Positions 33,339 through 42,986 of a stretch of 64,000 nucleotides of DNA are shown here, piece after piece; within the stretch, counting starts at the first letter, position 1; every line of letters begins with the position of its first letter. The DNA lies in the NCBI GenBank assembly GCA_016791475.1, contig JAEUWI010000001.1, positions 186,001 to 250,000 on the forward strand. Reading direction: 5' to 3'. Both the position numbers and the translations under genes were made by a program. The notes under the pieces are model-generated. The model was not told the DNA's origin and ran no database searches. It worked only from the letters and a program-made list of their open reading frames with translations. Source of the stretch: Candidatus Hydrogenedentota bacterium. GTDB lineage: Bacteria > Hydrogenedentota > Hydrogenedentia > Hydrogenedentales > JAEUWI01.

Positions 33339-35510
33339 ATGTATCTACATCTGATCCCGACTTCTCTTCTTCTCGCGATATGCACGCTCTCCCATGCGGC
33401 CGATCTCAACAACCAGACTTGGATCCGCGATACAGACGCGCCAGTGATTTCCCTCGGTGAACCCGGCGCCTTCGACGACACCCATCTCTTCGCGCCTTGT
33501 GTGATGGAAGAGCGCGGCGTGTTCTCCATGTATTACTGCGGCTCCCAGAAGGACGTGGCCAATCGGGTTTTCCAGATGGGCCTGGCCATGAGCACGGACG
33601 GTATCCACTTCGAGAAGCGGCCCGAGCCGGTTTTCGATTTTGGGGACGGTAAGCACTCCATTCTCACCCCGACGCTGCTCCGCAGCACCAACGGCGCCGT
33701 CATGCGTGAGGAGGGCAAACTACGGCTCTGGTTCGCCTCCACCGATTTCGCGGCGAACGATGGTGTGCACACCCTTCATGAAAGCACGAGTGCGGACGGC
33801 GTTCATTGGTCCGCGCCGTCGCCCGCGCAATTCGACGGTATCTACGCGCCGACAATTCTCAAAGAGGGTGGCGTCTATCGCATGTGGTACAGCGACGTCT
33901 CCGCAGATCCCTGGATCGTGCGACATGCGAAAAGCCTCGACGGCAAGACCTGGGAGCGCACGGAAACACCCTGCCTTGTTATCGACCAGCCGTGGGAAAA
34001 GGGTCGACTGTTTTATCCCGCCGTCATCAAGCACGATAACCAGTTTATACTATGGTATGGGTCTTATTGGACCGCCAGAGAGAACACCACCGCGATCGGC
34101 GTGGCCACGAGCGGGGATGGACTCACGTGGACAAAATCGCCGACCAACCCGGTGTTCAAACCCGACGAATCGCGGTCCTGGGAGTCTCACTACACCACGA
34201 GTCAATCCGTGCTGAAGCTGGACGACGGCTCGTGGCGCATGTGGTATGCCTCACGGAAGGCCCCGCCCTTTGTAAACAAGTATTTCGCCATCGGCACCGC
34301 GCGCTGGGACGGCCCCAGGACGTTACCTTCCGCGTGGCCCGCGCGCGCGGTGGAACTGCGCGAAAAGATGGCGCGGGCCCTCACCCTGCCCACCGAGCGG
34401 GTGCCCCTGGCGTCGCAGACGCACCGGATTACCCCCGGTGACGGCTACGCGATCGAATCCGTCACCTTCGCGAGCGAGTCGGGTTCCCGCGTGACCGCGC
34501 TACTCTATCTTCCCGAGTCGGCGAAACCCGCGCCCGCGATAATTGTGGCGTGCGGCCATGGCGGATCGAAGTCCGCGCTCTATGCACAATATGCCGGACA
34601 ACTCTATGCGAAGAACGGATTTGCCGTGCTGGTCATCGACACCATCGGCGAAGAGGAACGCCACCCCGAGCGCAAGATGGGCGTGCGCGGCCACGACCTC
34701 TACCATCTGCCGAAAGAGGAGCGGGCAGCCTTCATGCAGAACACGATGAAGCGATCGGTCCTCGGCAAGATCGTGTGGGACCTCATGCGCGGCGCGGACT
34801 ACCTCGAATCGCGACCGGAAATCGACCCGAGCCGACTGGGCGTCGTGGGCTACTCCCTCGGAGGCTCCAGCGCGGGGCCCTTCACCATGCTCGACCCGCG
34901 GGTGAAAAGCGCCATCATCACCGGCTGGGGTTTCACCCAACTGGCGGTGGAGTGGGGCAAGCCCTGCTCCCAGGTGCCCTATGAAGACTTCTCGGAAGCA
35001 ATGACCTTCGCCGAAATGACCGCACTTGCCGCGCCGCACGCCGCCATGCTGATTTACAACGGCACGCAAGACTCGGTGATCGATCACAGCGAAGGCGGCG
35101 CGGCGCTCCAGCGCTTCACCGAAGAAAACGTGGCGGCGGCCAAAGCACTGCTCGCCACATCCGGCACGCCCCACGTGCTGGAGACCGCCTGGGAGGAGGG
35201 CGCATGCCACCGGCCCTATTTCCTCACGCCCCGTGCGCTGCAATGGATGGAGAAACACCTGGCAGGAACCGAGCCGGCATCCGACATTGCGACCATAAAA
35301 TATGGCGACTGGGTATCGGCACGGGGCCAGAAAATCGAAGAACTCTATAACACCGAACAACGGGAACGGGGCACAGTCGTCGTCGACGTGGATGCGATGT
35401 ACCGTGTTCCGGCCACCCTCGCCTGTCTTCCGTCAGACGCACCGCCGGGACCGGAATACACCTTTGAAGGATGGGTTGAGCAGTGTCTGAAGCAAGCGGA
35501 AGCGGAGTAA
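33339..35510 (+). CDS. Exported fusion of GH32/43-like propeller and alpha/beta hydrolase
   Basis: 723 residues from ATG 33339, with GGAG upstream and a signal peptide (MYLHLIPTSLLLAICTLSHA). Residues about 25-330 show repeated beta-propeller blades typical of GH32/43/68-like proteins: MYYCGSQKDVAN, LRLWFASTDFA, YRMWYSDVS, FILWYGSYW, WRMWYASRK. Residues about 360-700 form an alpha/beta hydrolase: IIVACGHGGSK, LVIDTIGEEE and the nucleophile elbow GYSLGGSSAG with Ser506. A sugar-ester or glycosidic role outside the cytoplasm is likely. Family members with just one of the two domains are common; the fusion makes it unusual. Confidence 0.8.
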   Translation: MYLHLIPTSLLLAICTLSHAADLNNQTWIRDTDAPVISLGEPGAFDDTHLFAPCVMEERGVFSMYYCGSQKDVANRVFQMGLAMSTDGIHFEKRPEPVFDFGDGKHSILTPTLLRSTNGAVMREEGKLRLWFASTDFAANDGVHTLHESTSADGVHWSAPSPAQFDGIYAPTILKEGGVYRMWYSDVSADPWIVRHAKSLDGKTWERTETPCLVIDQPWEKGRLFYPAVIKHDNQFILWYGSYWTARENTTAIGVATSGDGLTWTKSPTNPVFKPDESRSWESHYTTSQSVLKLDDGSWRMWYASRKAPPFVNKYFAIGTARWDGPRTLPSAWPARAVELREKMARALTLPTERVPLASQTHRITPGDGYAIESVTFASESGSRVTALLYLPESAKPAPAIIVACGHGGSKSALYAQYAGQLYAKNGFAVLVIDTIGEEERHPERKMGVRGHDLYHLPKEERAAFMQNTMKRSVLGKIVWDLMRGADYLESRPEIDPSRLGVVGYSLGGSSAGPFTMLDPRVKSAIITGWGFTQLAVEWGKPCSQVPYEDFSEAMTFAEMTALAAPHAAMLIYNGTQDSVIDHSEGGAALQRFTEENVAAAKALLATSGTPHVLETAWEEGACHRPYFLTPRALQWMEKHLAGTEPASDIATIKYGDWVSARGQKIEELYNTEQRERGTVVVDVDAMYRVPATLACLPSDAPPGPEYTFEGWVEQCLKQAEAE

Positions 35511-35579
35511 CAACTCGGCCGAAAAGACGTACCTGAGCGGCTGACTCTCGCATGAAACGCCGGGTGCCACCGCTACTCG

Positions 35580-37163
35580 TCACTCCTCCGCGGGTACGTC
35601 GGGAAAGGCGTCGCGGATGGCGATGAAGTCTTCGATATTGTCCAGAAACACCCCGGTGAGCGCGTCGTCGAATTGCTTTCCCCGCTGCTCGCGGAAGTAG
35701 TCCAGAATGCGGTCGAGCGGCCAGGCTTCCTTGTAGACGCGCTTCACGCCTAGCGCGTCAAAGACGTCCGCGATCGCGGTGATGCGGGCAAATACGTGGA
35801 TCTCCTCGCCCGCGAGGCCGTTCGGATAGCCCGCCCCGTCCGGGCGCTCGTGGTGCTGCAGGGCGATGGTGGCCGCGGCTCCGAGCAGTTCGCGCTTGCT
35901 GTGGCAGAGCATTTCATAGCCCACGGTGGTGTGGGTTTGCATGAGCCGCATCTCCGCGTCGTTAAGCTTGCCCGGCTTCTTCAAGATGGAATCGGGAATC
36001 GCCATCTTGCCGAGATCGTGCATGGGCGAAGCGAAGCGAAGCACGGCGGTCTCGTCGCGCCCGAGGCCCGCTTTCTGCGCAAGGAGTGCGCAGTACTCCG
36101 CCACGCGCTTGACGTGATTTCCCGTTTCGCGCGATCGCGTCTCCACGATTTCACCAAGCTTGAAGATGATCTCCCGCTGCGTTTCGAGTATCTCGCCGTT
36201 CAGACTGATGTTGTCGTAAGCAATGGCCACGTTCTTGCAAAAGATCTGCAAAAGGTACTGGTCCCATTCGTCGAGCCCCTTCCATCCCTTGAGGTAAAGG
36301 AGACTCTCCGATCCGCTTTCGGATCGGAAATAGCCCACATAGCGGTTGTCATCCAGGTGGAGCTCTTTGCGCTGTTTCCGAGCCTCCGCCAGGCAGGTGA
36401 GCACATCCTCGTCGCTGAGATCCTCCACCGCATGGCTCACGAAATCGGAGTAGATCCCTGTGCCCGTGACAATACGCAGGGTGCCGTCGCTGGAGGTGGC
36501 CGCAAAGCCGGAGGTCTTGCAGTAGAGCGCATCTTCCTTGAGGTTGAGCAGGGCGGTGAGCTGGGTGAGCACCCCGGTGGAGAATTGCTCCATGGCGCGG
36601 GTTTCGAAGATGCACGACGACGCATGGAGGATGGTCTCCAGGCCCCGCTTGTTGGCTTCGAGTGTTTGCAGGTGCTGATAAGAGCGGAGGGAAGCCACCA
36701 TCGTGGTGAAGAGCTTGGTGGCGGTCAGCTCCGTCTTCGCCTTGTAATCGTTTATGTCATAGTTGAGGATGACCTGCTCCTCCGGCGCCTGGCCCGGCTG
36801 GCCCGTGCGGAGCACAATCCGGATGTTGAAATTGTGCAGCTCTTCCCGAATGTACTGGGCCAGTTCCAGTCCGGCATTCTCGGTCTCCATCACCACATCA
36901 AGGAGCACCATCGCGGCGTCGGGATGGGCCTGGAGCAAGACCCGCGCCTCGGCGGCGGAGTGGGCGCTGACAAACTCCAGAGGCCGGTTGTCGAATACAA
37001 ATCCGTCCAGCACGAGCCGGGTCACGTTGTGCACTTCCGGCTCGTCGTCGACGATGAGCACCTTCCACGGATGCCCCTGCGGATCCGCAAGCGGCGCCCC
37101 GTCGTCATCGGCGAACATCAAGTCATCATGGTCTTCCTGGAGGATATCTGGGGAATGACTCAT
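35580..37163 (-). CDS. Response regulator with DUF3369 and HD-GYP domains
   Basis: 527 residues. A receiver domain has VLIVDDEPEV (acidic Asp39-Asp40), phospho-acceptor Asp89 in VLLDVVME, and Lys in YKAKTE. The middle region with LQTLEANKRGLETILHASS matches DUF3369 proteins. The C-terminal HD-GYP domain carries HVKRVAEYCALLA, the HD pair at 382-383 (SPMHDLGKMAIP) and HHERPDGAGYP with GYP at 445-447, so active c-di-GMP phosphodiesterase is expected. The start overlaps the kinase stop by ATGA, so it is the cognate regulator of the ammonium-sensor kinase. Output should be a change in c-di-GMP. Confidence 0.95.
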   Translation of the reverse strand: MSHSPDILQEDHDDLMFADDDGAPLADPQGHPWKVLIVDDEPEVHNVTRLVLDGFVFDNRPLEFVSAHSAAEARVLLQAHPDAAMVLLDVVMETENAGLELAQYIREELHNFNIRIVLRTGQPGQAPEEQVILNYDINDYKAKTELTATKLFTTMVASLRSYQHLQTLEANKRGLETILHASSCIFETRAMEQFSTGVLTQLTALLNLKEDALYCKTSGFAATSSDGTLRIVTGTGIYSDFVSHAVEDLSDEDVLTCLAEARKQRKELHLDDNRYVGYFRSESGSESLLYLKGWKGLDEWDQYLLQIFCKNVAIAYDNISLNGEILETQREIIFKLGEIVETRSRETGNHVKRVAEYCALLAQKAGLGRDETAVLRFASPMHDLGKMAIPDSILKKPGKLNDAEMRLMQTHTTVGYEMLCHSKRELLGAAATIALQHHERPDGAGYPNGLAGEEIHVFARITAIADVFDALGVKRVYKEAWPLDRILDYFREQRGKQFDDALTGVFLDNIEDFIAIRDAFPDVPAEE

Positions 37164-40100
37164 ACTTCATGGTCCTCAATCGTGGTTGCCATGCGAATGT
37201 AGAAGGTCGTGCCCGCTCCTGGCGTACTCTCGCAATGGATGCTTCCCTGCAGTTGGCTTGAAACAATGTTGTAAAGGATGTGGAGCCCCAGCCCGCTGCC
37301 GCCCGTGCCGCGGCGCGTGGTGAAGAAGGGGTCGAAGATTCGCCCCAGATACTCCGGTGGAATGCCCTTGCCGTCGTCCCGATAAGTGAACAGCAACTCC
37401 TTGCCTTCCGGGGCGAATCGCATCAGGATCTGCCCCGCGTCTTCCGGTTCGTAAGCGTGGATCATGGAATTTACGATCAAGTTGGTAATCACCTGTGACA
37501 GGGCGCCGGGGTAGGTGTTCAGTTCAAGACCCTCGGGGCACTCCAGCGTGATCTCGTGCTTCGTCTTTTTCAGCTTGGGCTGGAGACTCAACAGCACTTC
37601 GCCCACATATTGCTTGAGATCGAAAACCCGCATGGCCTCGCTGGACTGGTCCACCGCCACCTTCTTGAAACTCTGCACCAGCTCCGACGCCCGGGTGAGA
37701 TTCGTCATGAGCATGGTGGTGGATTCGCCCGCGATCCGGAGGTAATTGTCCAGGTCCGACTTCTTCATGCCGTTGCTCGCGAAGCGGTCGAGCAGCTCCC
37801 GCGTTTTGAGTTGCAGGTGCGATGTGGCGGTCACCGCAACGCCCACGGGCGTATTGATCTCGTGGGCCACACCCGCCACCAGTTCCCCAAGCGCGGCCAT
37901 CTTCTCCGAGGTGATCAGCTTGTTTTGCGTCCGCTCCAGATTCTCCAGCGTCTCGCGGAGCTCACGATTCGACTGCTCCACCGCCCGCGTACGCTCGGAC
38001 ACGCGGACCTCCAGCGACTCGTTAATCTCGCGCAGGGCGTCCTGCGCGTAGCGCCGCTCGGCCTCTTCATAGGCCAGCACCAGGAAATCCGAGGCCGATG
38101 CGGCAAACTGCGCTTCCTCCGGAAACCAGGGGCGCCGGCCACCCACATGCTCGAAGAACATCAACCCCCGCAATTCACCCCCCAGGTTGATCTGGGCGAT
38201 GAGTATGGCGGTCGTGTCATACTCGTTGAGGTAGGCGCTCCAAAGGCTCTCGGTGCGCGGATCGTTCATCGCGTCGTCCGTGCTGATAATGCGCTGGCCA
38301 TGGACCGCGCTTCGCAATGCCTCGGAAAACTCGACCGGCTCGGGGCGCTTCATATCCTGCAGCACGCCCCCGGTCCCCGCCAGCACATAGACATTCGCCA
38401 GGCGCTTGCCGTCCTCCATGATGCGCCAGACCGATACGCGATCCAGTTCAAGAGAGGTGGCGCACTCGTAGGCGATGGTCCGCAGCAGCACGTCGAAATT
38501 GCCGGCGGATTCGCGATGGGTCTGGGCAAGCGAGGTGAGCGCCTGGTTGTGGCGGCGTATCCGATCGCGACTCGCCTCCAGGGCGTCTTCCGCCAGGCGT
38601 TGCTCGGTCACGTCTTTCACCAGCCCGGTGTATTCATAAGCACCCCCGGAGCCGCTTCGGGAAAGGCGAAAGTCCACCGGAAAGCGCTCCTGGTTCCCGC
38701 GGACCCCATAGATCAGCGGTGGACGCCCGTTGCTGTCCTGCGACAGGAAGCGTTCGAGTTGCACCGGCCCACCCCCGGCTTCGGCGGCGAGCAGCAGGCC
38801 GATCGGCCGTCCCACTGCATCCGCCATGGAATAGCCGAAGAGCTTCTCGGCCCCGGGATTGAGGCTGGTGAGCAGTCCGTTGTGCGTAAACGTAACGATA
38901 CCGTCTTGAATATCGCGCACAATATGATCTGAGCGGGCTACGGCCTTCTGGAGATAGTCCAGCACCTGATTGTAGCGTCGCGCTATCTGCCCGACTTCCG
39001 TGAAAGGTTCCACCGGCGCCCGCGCGCTCAGGTTGCCCGTGCGCCCGTGTGATTCCATGACTTGAAGCAGGTCGATCAACTCGGTCGTCGCGCCGTGCTC
39101 GGAAAAATTCAGTCCCTGCTCTTCGGCTTCCGCGGATACGCGGAAGGGAAATATCCGGTTCAGCGGCCAGCAGATGAGAAACGTCACCCCGAAAGCCCAC
39201 ACGGCGGCGGCGGCGATCCCCAGACTCTGGGCGATAAGCTGCCCCTGAAAATCCAGGCCTGTTTTCAGGAGCGCCCCATCGCCAAAGAGGGCGACCGCCA
39301 GGGTTCCCCAGATGCCCGCCCCGAGGTGCACGGGAATCGCGCCCACGGCGTCGTCGATACGACATCGGACCAGAAGCTGTTCCAGCGCGAGCATGATCAT
39401 GCCGCCGACGCTCCCGATCACGAGAGACTCCGACGCCGTGACCGCGTGGCAGTTTGCCGTAATGGCCACCAGGCCCGCCAGTGTTCCGTTGATCACCAGC
39501 TCCGCGTCCGGACGCTTGCGCAGGGTCCAGCCGATGGCCAGCGTCGTGATGCCGCCAAAGGAGGCCGCCAGCGCCGTGTTGGCAACGATGCGCGCCACGC
39601 TCGCGTCCAGGGTCAGGGTGCTGCCCCCGTTAAACCCAAACCAGCCCAAAAAGAGCAGAAGCGCGCCCAGCACGCTCATGGGAAGATCGTGTCCGGTGAT
39701 GCGCTGGGGCGGCCCGCCTTCCGGGAAGCGGCCCTGGCGCGGGCCGATGAGCAGCAGGATCGCCAGGGACACCCAGCCGCCCACGCTGTGAACCACGGTT
39801 GAACCGGCGAAGTCCACGAAGCCCCGATTACCCAGCCAGCCCCCGCCGGAAGCACCGTCCGCGCCATTCCAGACCCAATGCCCCAATACGGGATAGATCA
39901 GCCCCGACACGATTAACGCTACGAGGGAGTAGCTCAAATAGTGCATGCGCTCCGCCGCCGCGCCGGAAAGTATGGTCACGGCGGTGGCGCAGAACATCGC
40001 CTGAAAGAAGAAAAAGGCGGTGCGCCATTCACCGATGGTCTCGAAGGGCAGCAGGAAGGAATCCGTGCCCACCCAGCCGCCCCGGGTCGCGCCAAACATC

Positions 40101-40288
40101 AGACCGAATCCGAGGGCCCAGAACAGGCAAAAGGATATGCCAAAATCGGTAAAGTTCTTGAGGGCGACGTTGATGCTGTTTTTCGAGCGCGTGAACCCGC
40201 TTTCGAGGCACATGAAGCCCCCCTGCATCATAAAAACCAGCGACGCCGTCACCAACATCCAGAGGATATCCGATTGCTCCTGGGACAT
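37160..40288 (-). CDS. Ammonium-transporter/histidine-kinase fusion (Amt sensor)
   Basis: 1042 residues from ATG 40288 (GAGGAG upstream). Residues about 1-410 are an Amt/Mep transporter: FFQAMFCATA-VTILSGAAAERM, GHWVW, DFAGSTVVHSVGG and IPVHLGAGIWGT. The twin pore histidines are His167 and His321, near AmtB His168 and His318; the conserved Asp, Trp and Phe are also kept. Then come a HAMP-like/PAS region (ARRYNQVLDYLQ; IVTFTHNGLLTSLNPGAEKLFGY), a GAF domain, a HisKA domain with VAHEINTP (His809) and a HATPase_c domain (NLIVNSMIHAYEP, DDGKGIPPEYLGRIFDPFFTT). The fused Amt-kinase design is known from the Kuenenia Ks-Amt5 ammonium sensor. Coupled to the HD-GYP regulator by ATGA. Confidence 0.95.
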   Translation of the reverse strand: MSQEQSDILWMLVTASLVFMMQGGFMCLESGFTRSKNSINVALKNFTDFGISFCLFWALGFGLMFGATRGGWVGTDSFLLPFETIGEWRTAFFFFQAMFCATAVTILSGAAAERMHYLSYSLVALIVSGLIYPVLGHWVWNGADGASGGGWLGNRGFVDFAGSTVVHSVGGWVSLAILLLIGPRQGRFPEGGPPQRITGHDLPMSVLGALLLFLGWFGFNGGSTLTLDASVARIVANTALAASFGGITTLAIGWTLRKRPDAELVINGTLAGLVAITANCHAVTASESLVIGSVGGMIMLALEQLLVRCRIDDAVGAIPVHLGAGIWGTLAVALFGDGALLKTGLDFQGQLIAQSLGIAAAAVWAFGVTFLICWPLNRIFPFRVSAEAEEQGLNFSEHGATTELIDLLQVMESHGRTGNLSARAPVEPFTEVGQIARRYNQVLDYLQKAVARSDHIVRDIQDGIVTFTHNGLLTSLNPGAEKLFGYSMADAVGRPIGLLLAAEAGGGPVQLERFLSQDSNGRPPLIYGVRGNQERFPVDFRLSRSGSGGAYEYTGLVKDVTEQRLAEDALEASRDRIRRHNQALTSLAQTHRESAGNFDVLLRTIAYECATSLELDRVSVWRIMEDGKRLANVYVLAGTGGVLQDMKRPEPVEFSEALRSAVHGQRIISTDDAMNDPRTESLWSAYLNEYDTTAILIAQINLGGELRGLMFFEHVGGRRPWFPEEAQFAASASDFLVLAYEEAERRYAQDALREINESLEVRVSERTRAVEQSNRELRETLENLERTQNKLITSEKMAALGELVAGVAHEINTPVGVAVTATSHLQLKTRELLDRFASNGMKKSDLDNYLRIAGESTTMLMTNLTRASELVQSFKKVAVDQSSEAMRVFDLKQYVGEVLLSLQPKLKKTKHEITLECPEGLELNTYPGALSQVITNLIVNSMIHAYEPEDAGQILMRFAPEGKELLFTYRDDGKGIPPEYLGRIFDPFFTTRRGTGGSGLGLHILYNIVSSQLQGSIHCESTPGAGTTFYIRMATTIEDHEV

Positions 40289-40473
40289 GCTTCTCCTCGC
40301 TCTGGACAGGAAAAACCATACCCGAAAGTAGGATTTGCGGGGTAATCCGTACGCGAGGGTAATCTTCCGGTCCACTTCCATTGCCTGACACAACAGGGAG
40401 CAGGAAATGTGCCGAGACGGGAGCGGGGCCTGGAACCGGGAAGGGGCAATCGTCGATCACGCGCCGCAGCGGA

Positions 40474-41874
40474 TCAGTCGTCCAGCTCCACCACCGTATG
40501 CGCCCACTTCTCCGTGCGGAAGACCAGCCAGGTCAAGAAAAGTCGGCTTAGATGGCTGATCAGAATAGCCATCCAGACGCGCTGGGGCGTGAGGGCCTGA
40601 TGCCACTGATACCACCAGCAGATGCCCAGCAGCACCACGATCTGGGTGAGGAACGCGATGTACATGGGCAGCTTGGTCTCGCCCGCGCCCTGGAGCCCGC
40701 CGGTCAGCGCCAGCGCCACCGCAATGACCACGCCCGAGAAGGTCAGGTATTGCAGCAATGAAACGCCGATGGGTACGATCGGGCCATGGCTGGCTCCGAA
40801 GACGGCCAGCAATTCCGTGGGGTAGCACCAGAAGACGGCGCCCACCAGCACGGCCCAGGCGCCACCAAAAGTTGCGGCTACGCGGACGGCGCTTTTTCCG
40901 CGCTCATGCTTCCCCGCGCCGATGTTCTGACCCATTAAGGTCCCCGCGGCGGCCCGAAGCCCGAAACTGGTCCAGGTGATCAGCGAAAACAACTGGGCAT
41001 AACAGATGGTATAGGCCGCCAGAGCGGGTGCGGAAATTCCGGCTTCCATCGCGCCGAGAAACCGCATGACGAGGGTCCCGCCGATATTGAGCAACACCCC
41101 CTGAATGCCCGTGGGAATCCCGATGCGCGCGATGACTTTCATCGTGGCGAAGTCCGGCATCAGGCGATAGTGTTCGGGCGGGAGGATCAGCATCTTCCGC
41201 CGCAGCACCAGCGCGATGGAAATGGATACGGTGAACAGAGGGGCGAGTACCGTGCCCAGAGCGGCACCCACAGCGCCGAGCGCGGGAAAAGGGCCCGCGC
41301 CCGTGATCAACACGGCGCTGATGCCCACATTGAGAAAGGTGGCCAATATTCCGAGCACCAGAGGCGTCTTGGCGTCGCCCGTGGCCTGAAAGGCTCCGGT
41401 GAACATGAAGCTCAGGAAGAGTGGCGCGCCGAATACGAACAGCACGCGCAGATAGGGAAGGGCATGCACCTGCACCTCCGGCGGAGCCTCCACGAGATCG
41501 AGCAGGTGGGGCGCCAGGAAATAGCCCGCCGGTGCCACGATGAACACGAGAATGTAAACGGATGCGAGAAAAGCTTCATAGGCCACGCGGCTCATGTTCT
41601 CCCGATCCTGCCGGCCGGCATAGCGGGATATGAGCACGTTCATTCCGTGGAAGAGGGACGCGATGAATACGACAATGACCAGGAATACTTGCCAGGCCAC
41701 CCCAATCGCCGCGTTGGCCGCATTGGACTCAGAGGCAATGTAGTGTCCCACGAGGATGTGGTCCACCATCCCGTGGAGGCCGTTGACCAGATTGAGCAGC
41801 GTGACGGGCCACGCCAGCTTCCAAACGGACCAGACAATATTGCCGGAAATCAATTCGTCGTCGAATTTTCTCAT
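40474..41874 (-). CDS. MATE-family efflux transporter
   Basis: 466 residues from ATG 41874; an in-frame TTG at 41889 is possible. Twelve hydrophobic helices and two MatE repeats are visible, including LVNGLHGMVDHILVGHYI at the first and GLRAAAGTLMGQNIGAGKHERG near the second. These are signature regions of cation-coupled multidrug/toxin exporters, possibly DinF-like. Substrate unknown. It lies 185 bp upstream of the kinase gene on the same strand; no operon link is assumed. Near-absence of a Shine-Dalgarno makes the start uncertain. Confidence 0.9.
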   Translation of the reverse strand: MRKFDDELISGNIVWSVWKLAWPVTLLNLVNGLHGMVDHILVGHYIASESNAANAAIGVAWQVFLVIVVFIASLFHGMNVLISRYAGRQDRENMSRVAYEAFLASVYILVFIVAPAGYFLAPHLLDLVEAPPEVQVHALPYLRVLFVFGAPLFLSFMFTGAFQATGDAKTPLVLGILATFLNVGISAVLITGAGPFPALGAVGAALGTVLAPLFTVSISIALVLRRKMLILPPEHYRLMPDFATMKVIARIGIPTGIQGVLLNIGGTLVMRFLGAMEAGISAPALAAYTICYAQLFSLITWTSFGLRAAAGTLMGQNIGAGKHERGKSAVRVAATFGGAWAVLVGAVFWCYPTELLAVFGASHGPIVPIGVSLLQYLTFSGVVIAVALALTGGLQGAGETKLPMYIAFLTQIVVLLGICWWYQWHQALTPQRVWMAILISHLSRLFLTWLVFRTEKWAHTVVELDD

Positions 41875-42011
41875 GAAACAGGGCTTCAACTGCCGTCGAG
41901 GGCGGGTGGATTTCCGGGTGATTCAGGGAAGCCGTACTATAGCACGGGGACGCCGGGTGTTGATAGCCGTTTCAGCGTGCGCAACCCGCCCGCCCCCGGT
42001 CACCACCCCAA

Positions 42012-42890
42012 TCAGTCGCGAAACTGCTCGTGGCAGGTATTGCAGGACTGGTTCAGGGCCTTGAAGGCGACCGTGGCGTTGTCCGGCTGGTTGGCGCGCA
42101 GGGCCTCCTCCAGTGCTGCTGCCGCGTCCAAGGCCCGCTTCATCTCCTGCTGGTACGCGGCGGGGCGCTCGGCCTCGGTCTTGAGGCGAAGAATCTCGGT
42201 GAAGCTCTCGCGGAGCTGGAGGGCTTCGTGGGCCGGTGCGATGTCCGGGTGGTCCGCCGGAGTTTTCCAGCCGGCCTTCTCCGCCAAGGCCAGGTTGTCC
42301 TTCTGGCGATCAATGAGCGCCATCGCCTCTTGAAAGGGTGGCGTATCCGCGCTCGCAGGAAAGGTGACGTCCACCGCGGCGATCTCTTCTTTCGTCGGTG
42401 GCGTAAAGGTGTCGATAATCTCATAAAGCCCGGTGTACTTCGCCGCCGTGCCCGCCGCCTTCAGAAAAGCATTCGCCTGGCCGGGTTTCCACTGGCCGGA
42501 GGCTTCCATACCCGCCGCCACGGCCGCCGGACCCCGATGCTTGCCGTGGTGGCAGTGGAAATAGACCGGCCCCTCGGTGTCCGTCAATACGCGGCCAAAC
42601 TGGAGACCCCGCTCGCGGGAAAAGCCGTCATAGCCGATGGGAAGGTGGATGTATCGCAGGCCGTACTTCTTCGCCGTTTCCACATCGGGCTTTGCCCCGT
42701 CCACGCTGACAATGGTCTTGATGCCCAGATCGGCCAGGGCCTTCAGCGCTTCTTCCGTGTGGGGTTCGCCGCCGCTGTAGACGGACTCCGTCACCTGGAA
42801 CACATTCTCGCAGCCGCTGACTTCGAGCTTATTCCAGTCCGCGCCCGGTTCCGCCGCCGCACAAAACAACAGTGCCAGTACAATCCACAT
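42012..42890 (-). CDS. Exported tyrosine-phosphatase-like and cytochrome c'-like fusion
   Basis: 292 residues with ATG preceded by GGAGGG. A signal peptide (IVLALLFCAAAEPGA) precedes a dual-specificity phosphatase-like domain (ESVYSGGEPHTEEAL, IKTIVSVDGAKPD, GPVYFHCHHGKHRGP) with the CX5R signature Cys113-Arg119 and a possible acid Asp88. Residues about 180-292 form four charged helices ending in SCNTCHEQFR; the CxxCH haem site is Cys283-Cys286-His287, the normal C-terminal end of cytochrome c'. Both domains are periplasmic by signal. The pairing suggests a haem-controlled phosphatase or a redox-linked binding role. No family with this fusion is known to me. Confidence 0.8.
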   Translation of the reverse strand: MWIVLALLFCAAAEPGADWNKLEVSGCENVFQVTESVYSGGEPHTEEALKALADLGIKTIVSVDGAKPDVETAKKYGLRYIHLPIGYDGFSRERGLQFGRVLTDTEGPVYFHCHHGKHRGPAAVAAGMEASGQWKPGQANAFLKAAGTAAKYTGLYEIIDTFTPPTKEEIAAVDVTFPASADTPPFQEAMALIDRQKDNLALAEKAGWKTPADHPDIAPAHEALQLRESFTEILRLKTEAERPAAYQQEMKRALDAAAALEEALRANQPDNATVAFKALNQSCNTCHEQFRD

Positions 42891-42986
42891 AACGCCCTCC
42901 GTGATGCGGGCACACCGCCCGCCGTTGCCGCTGAGATAAGCAACTCCCGCGGGCGCACCACGCGCCCGCAGGAGACAAAACGCAGT

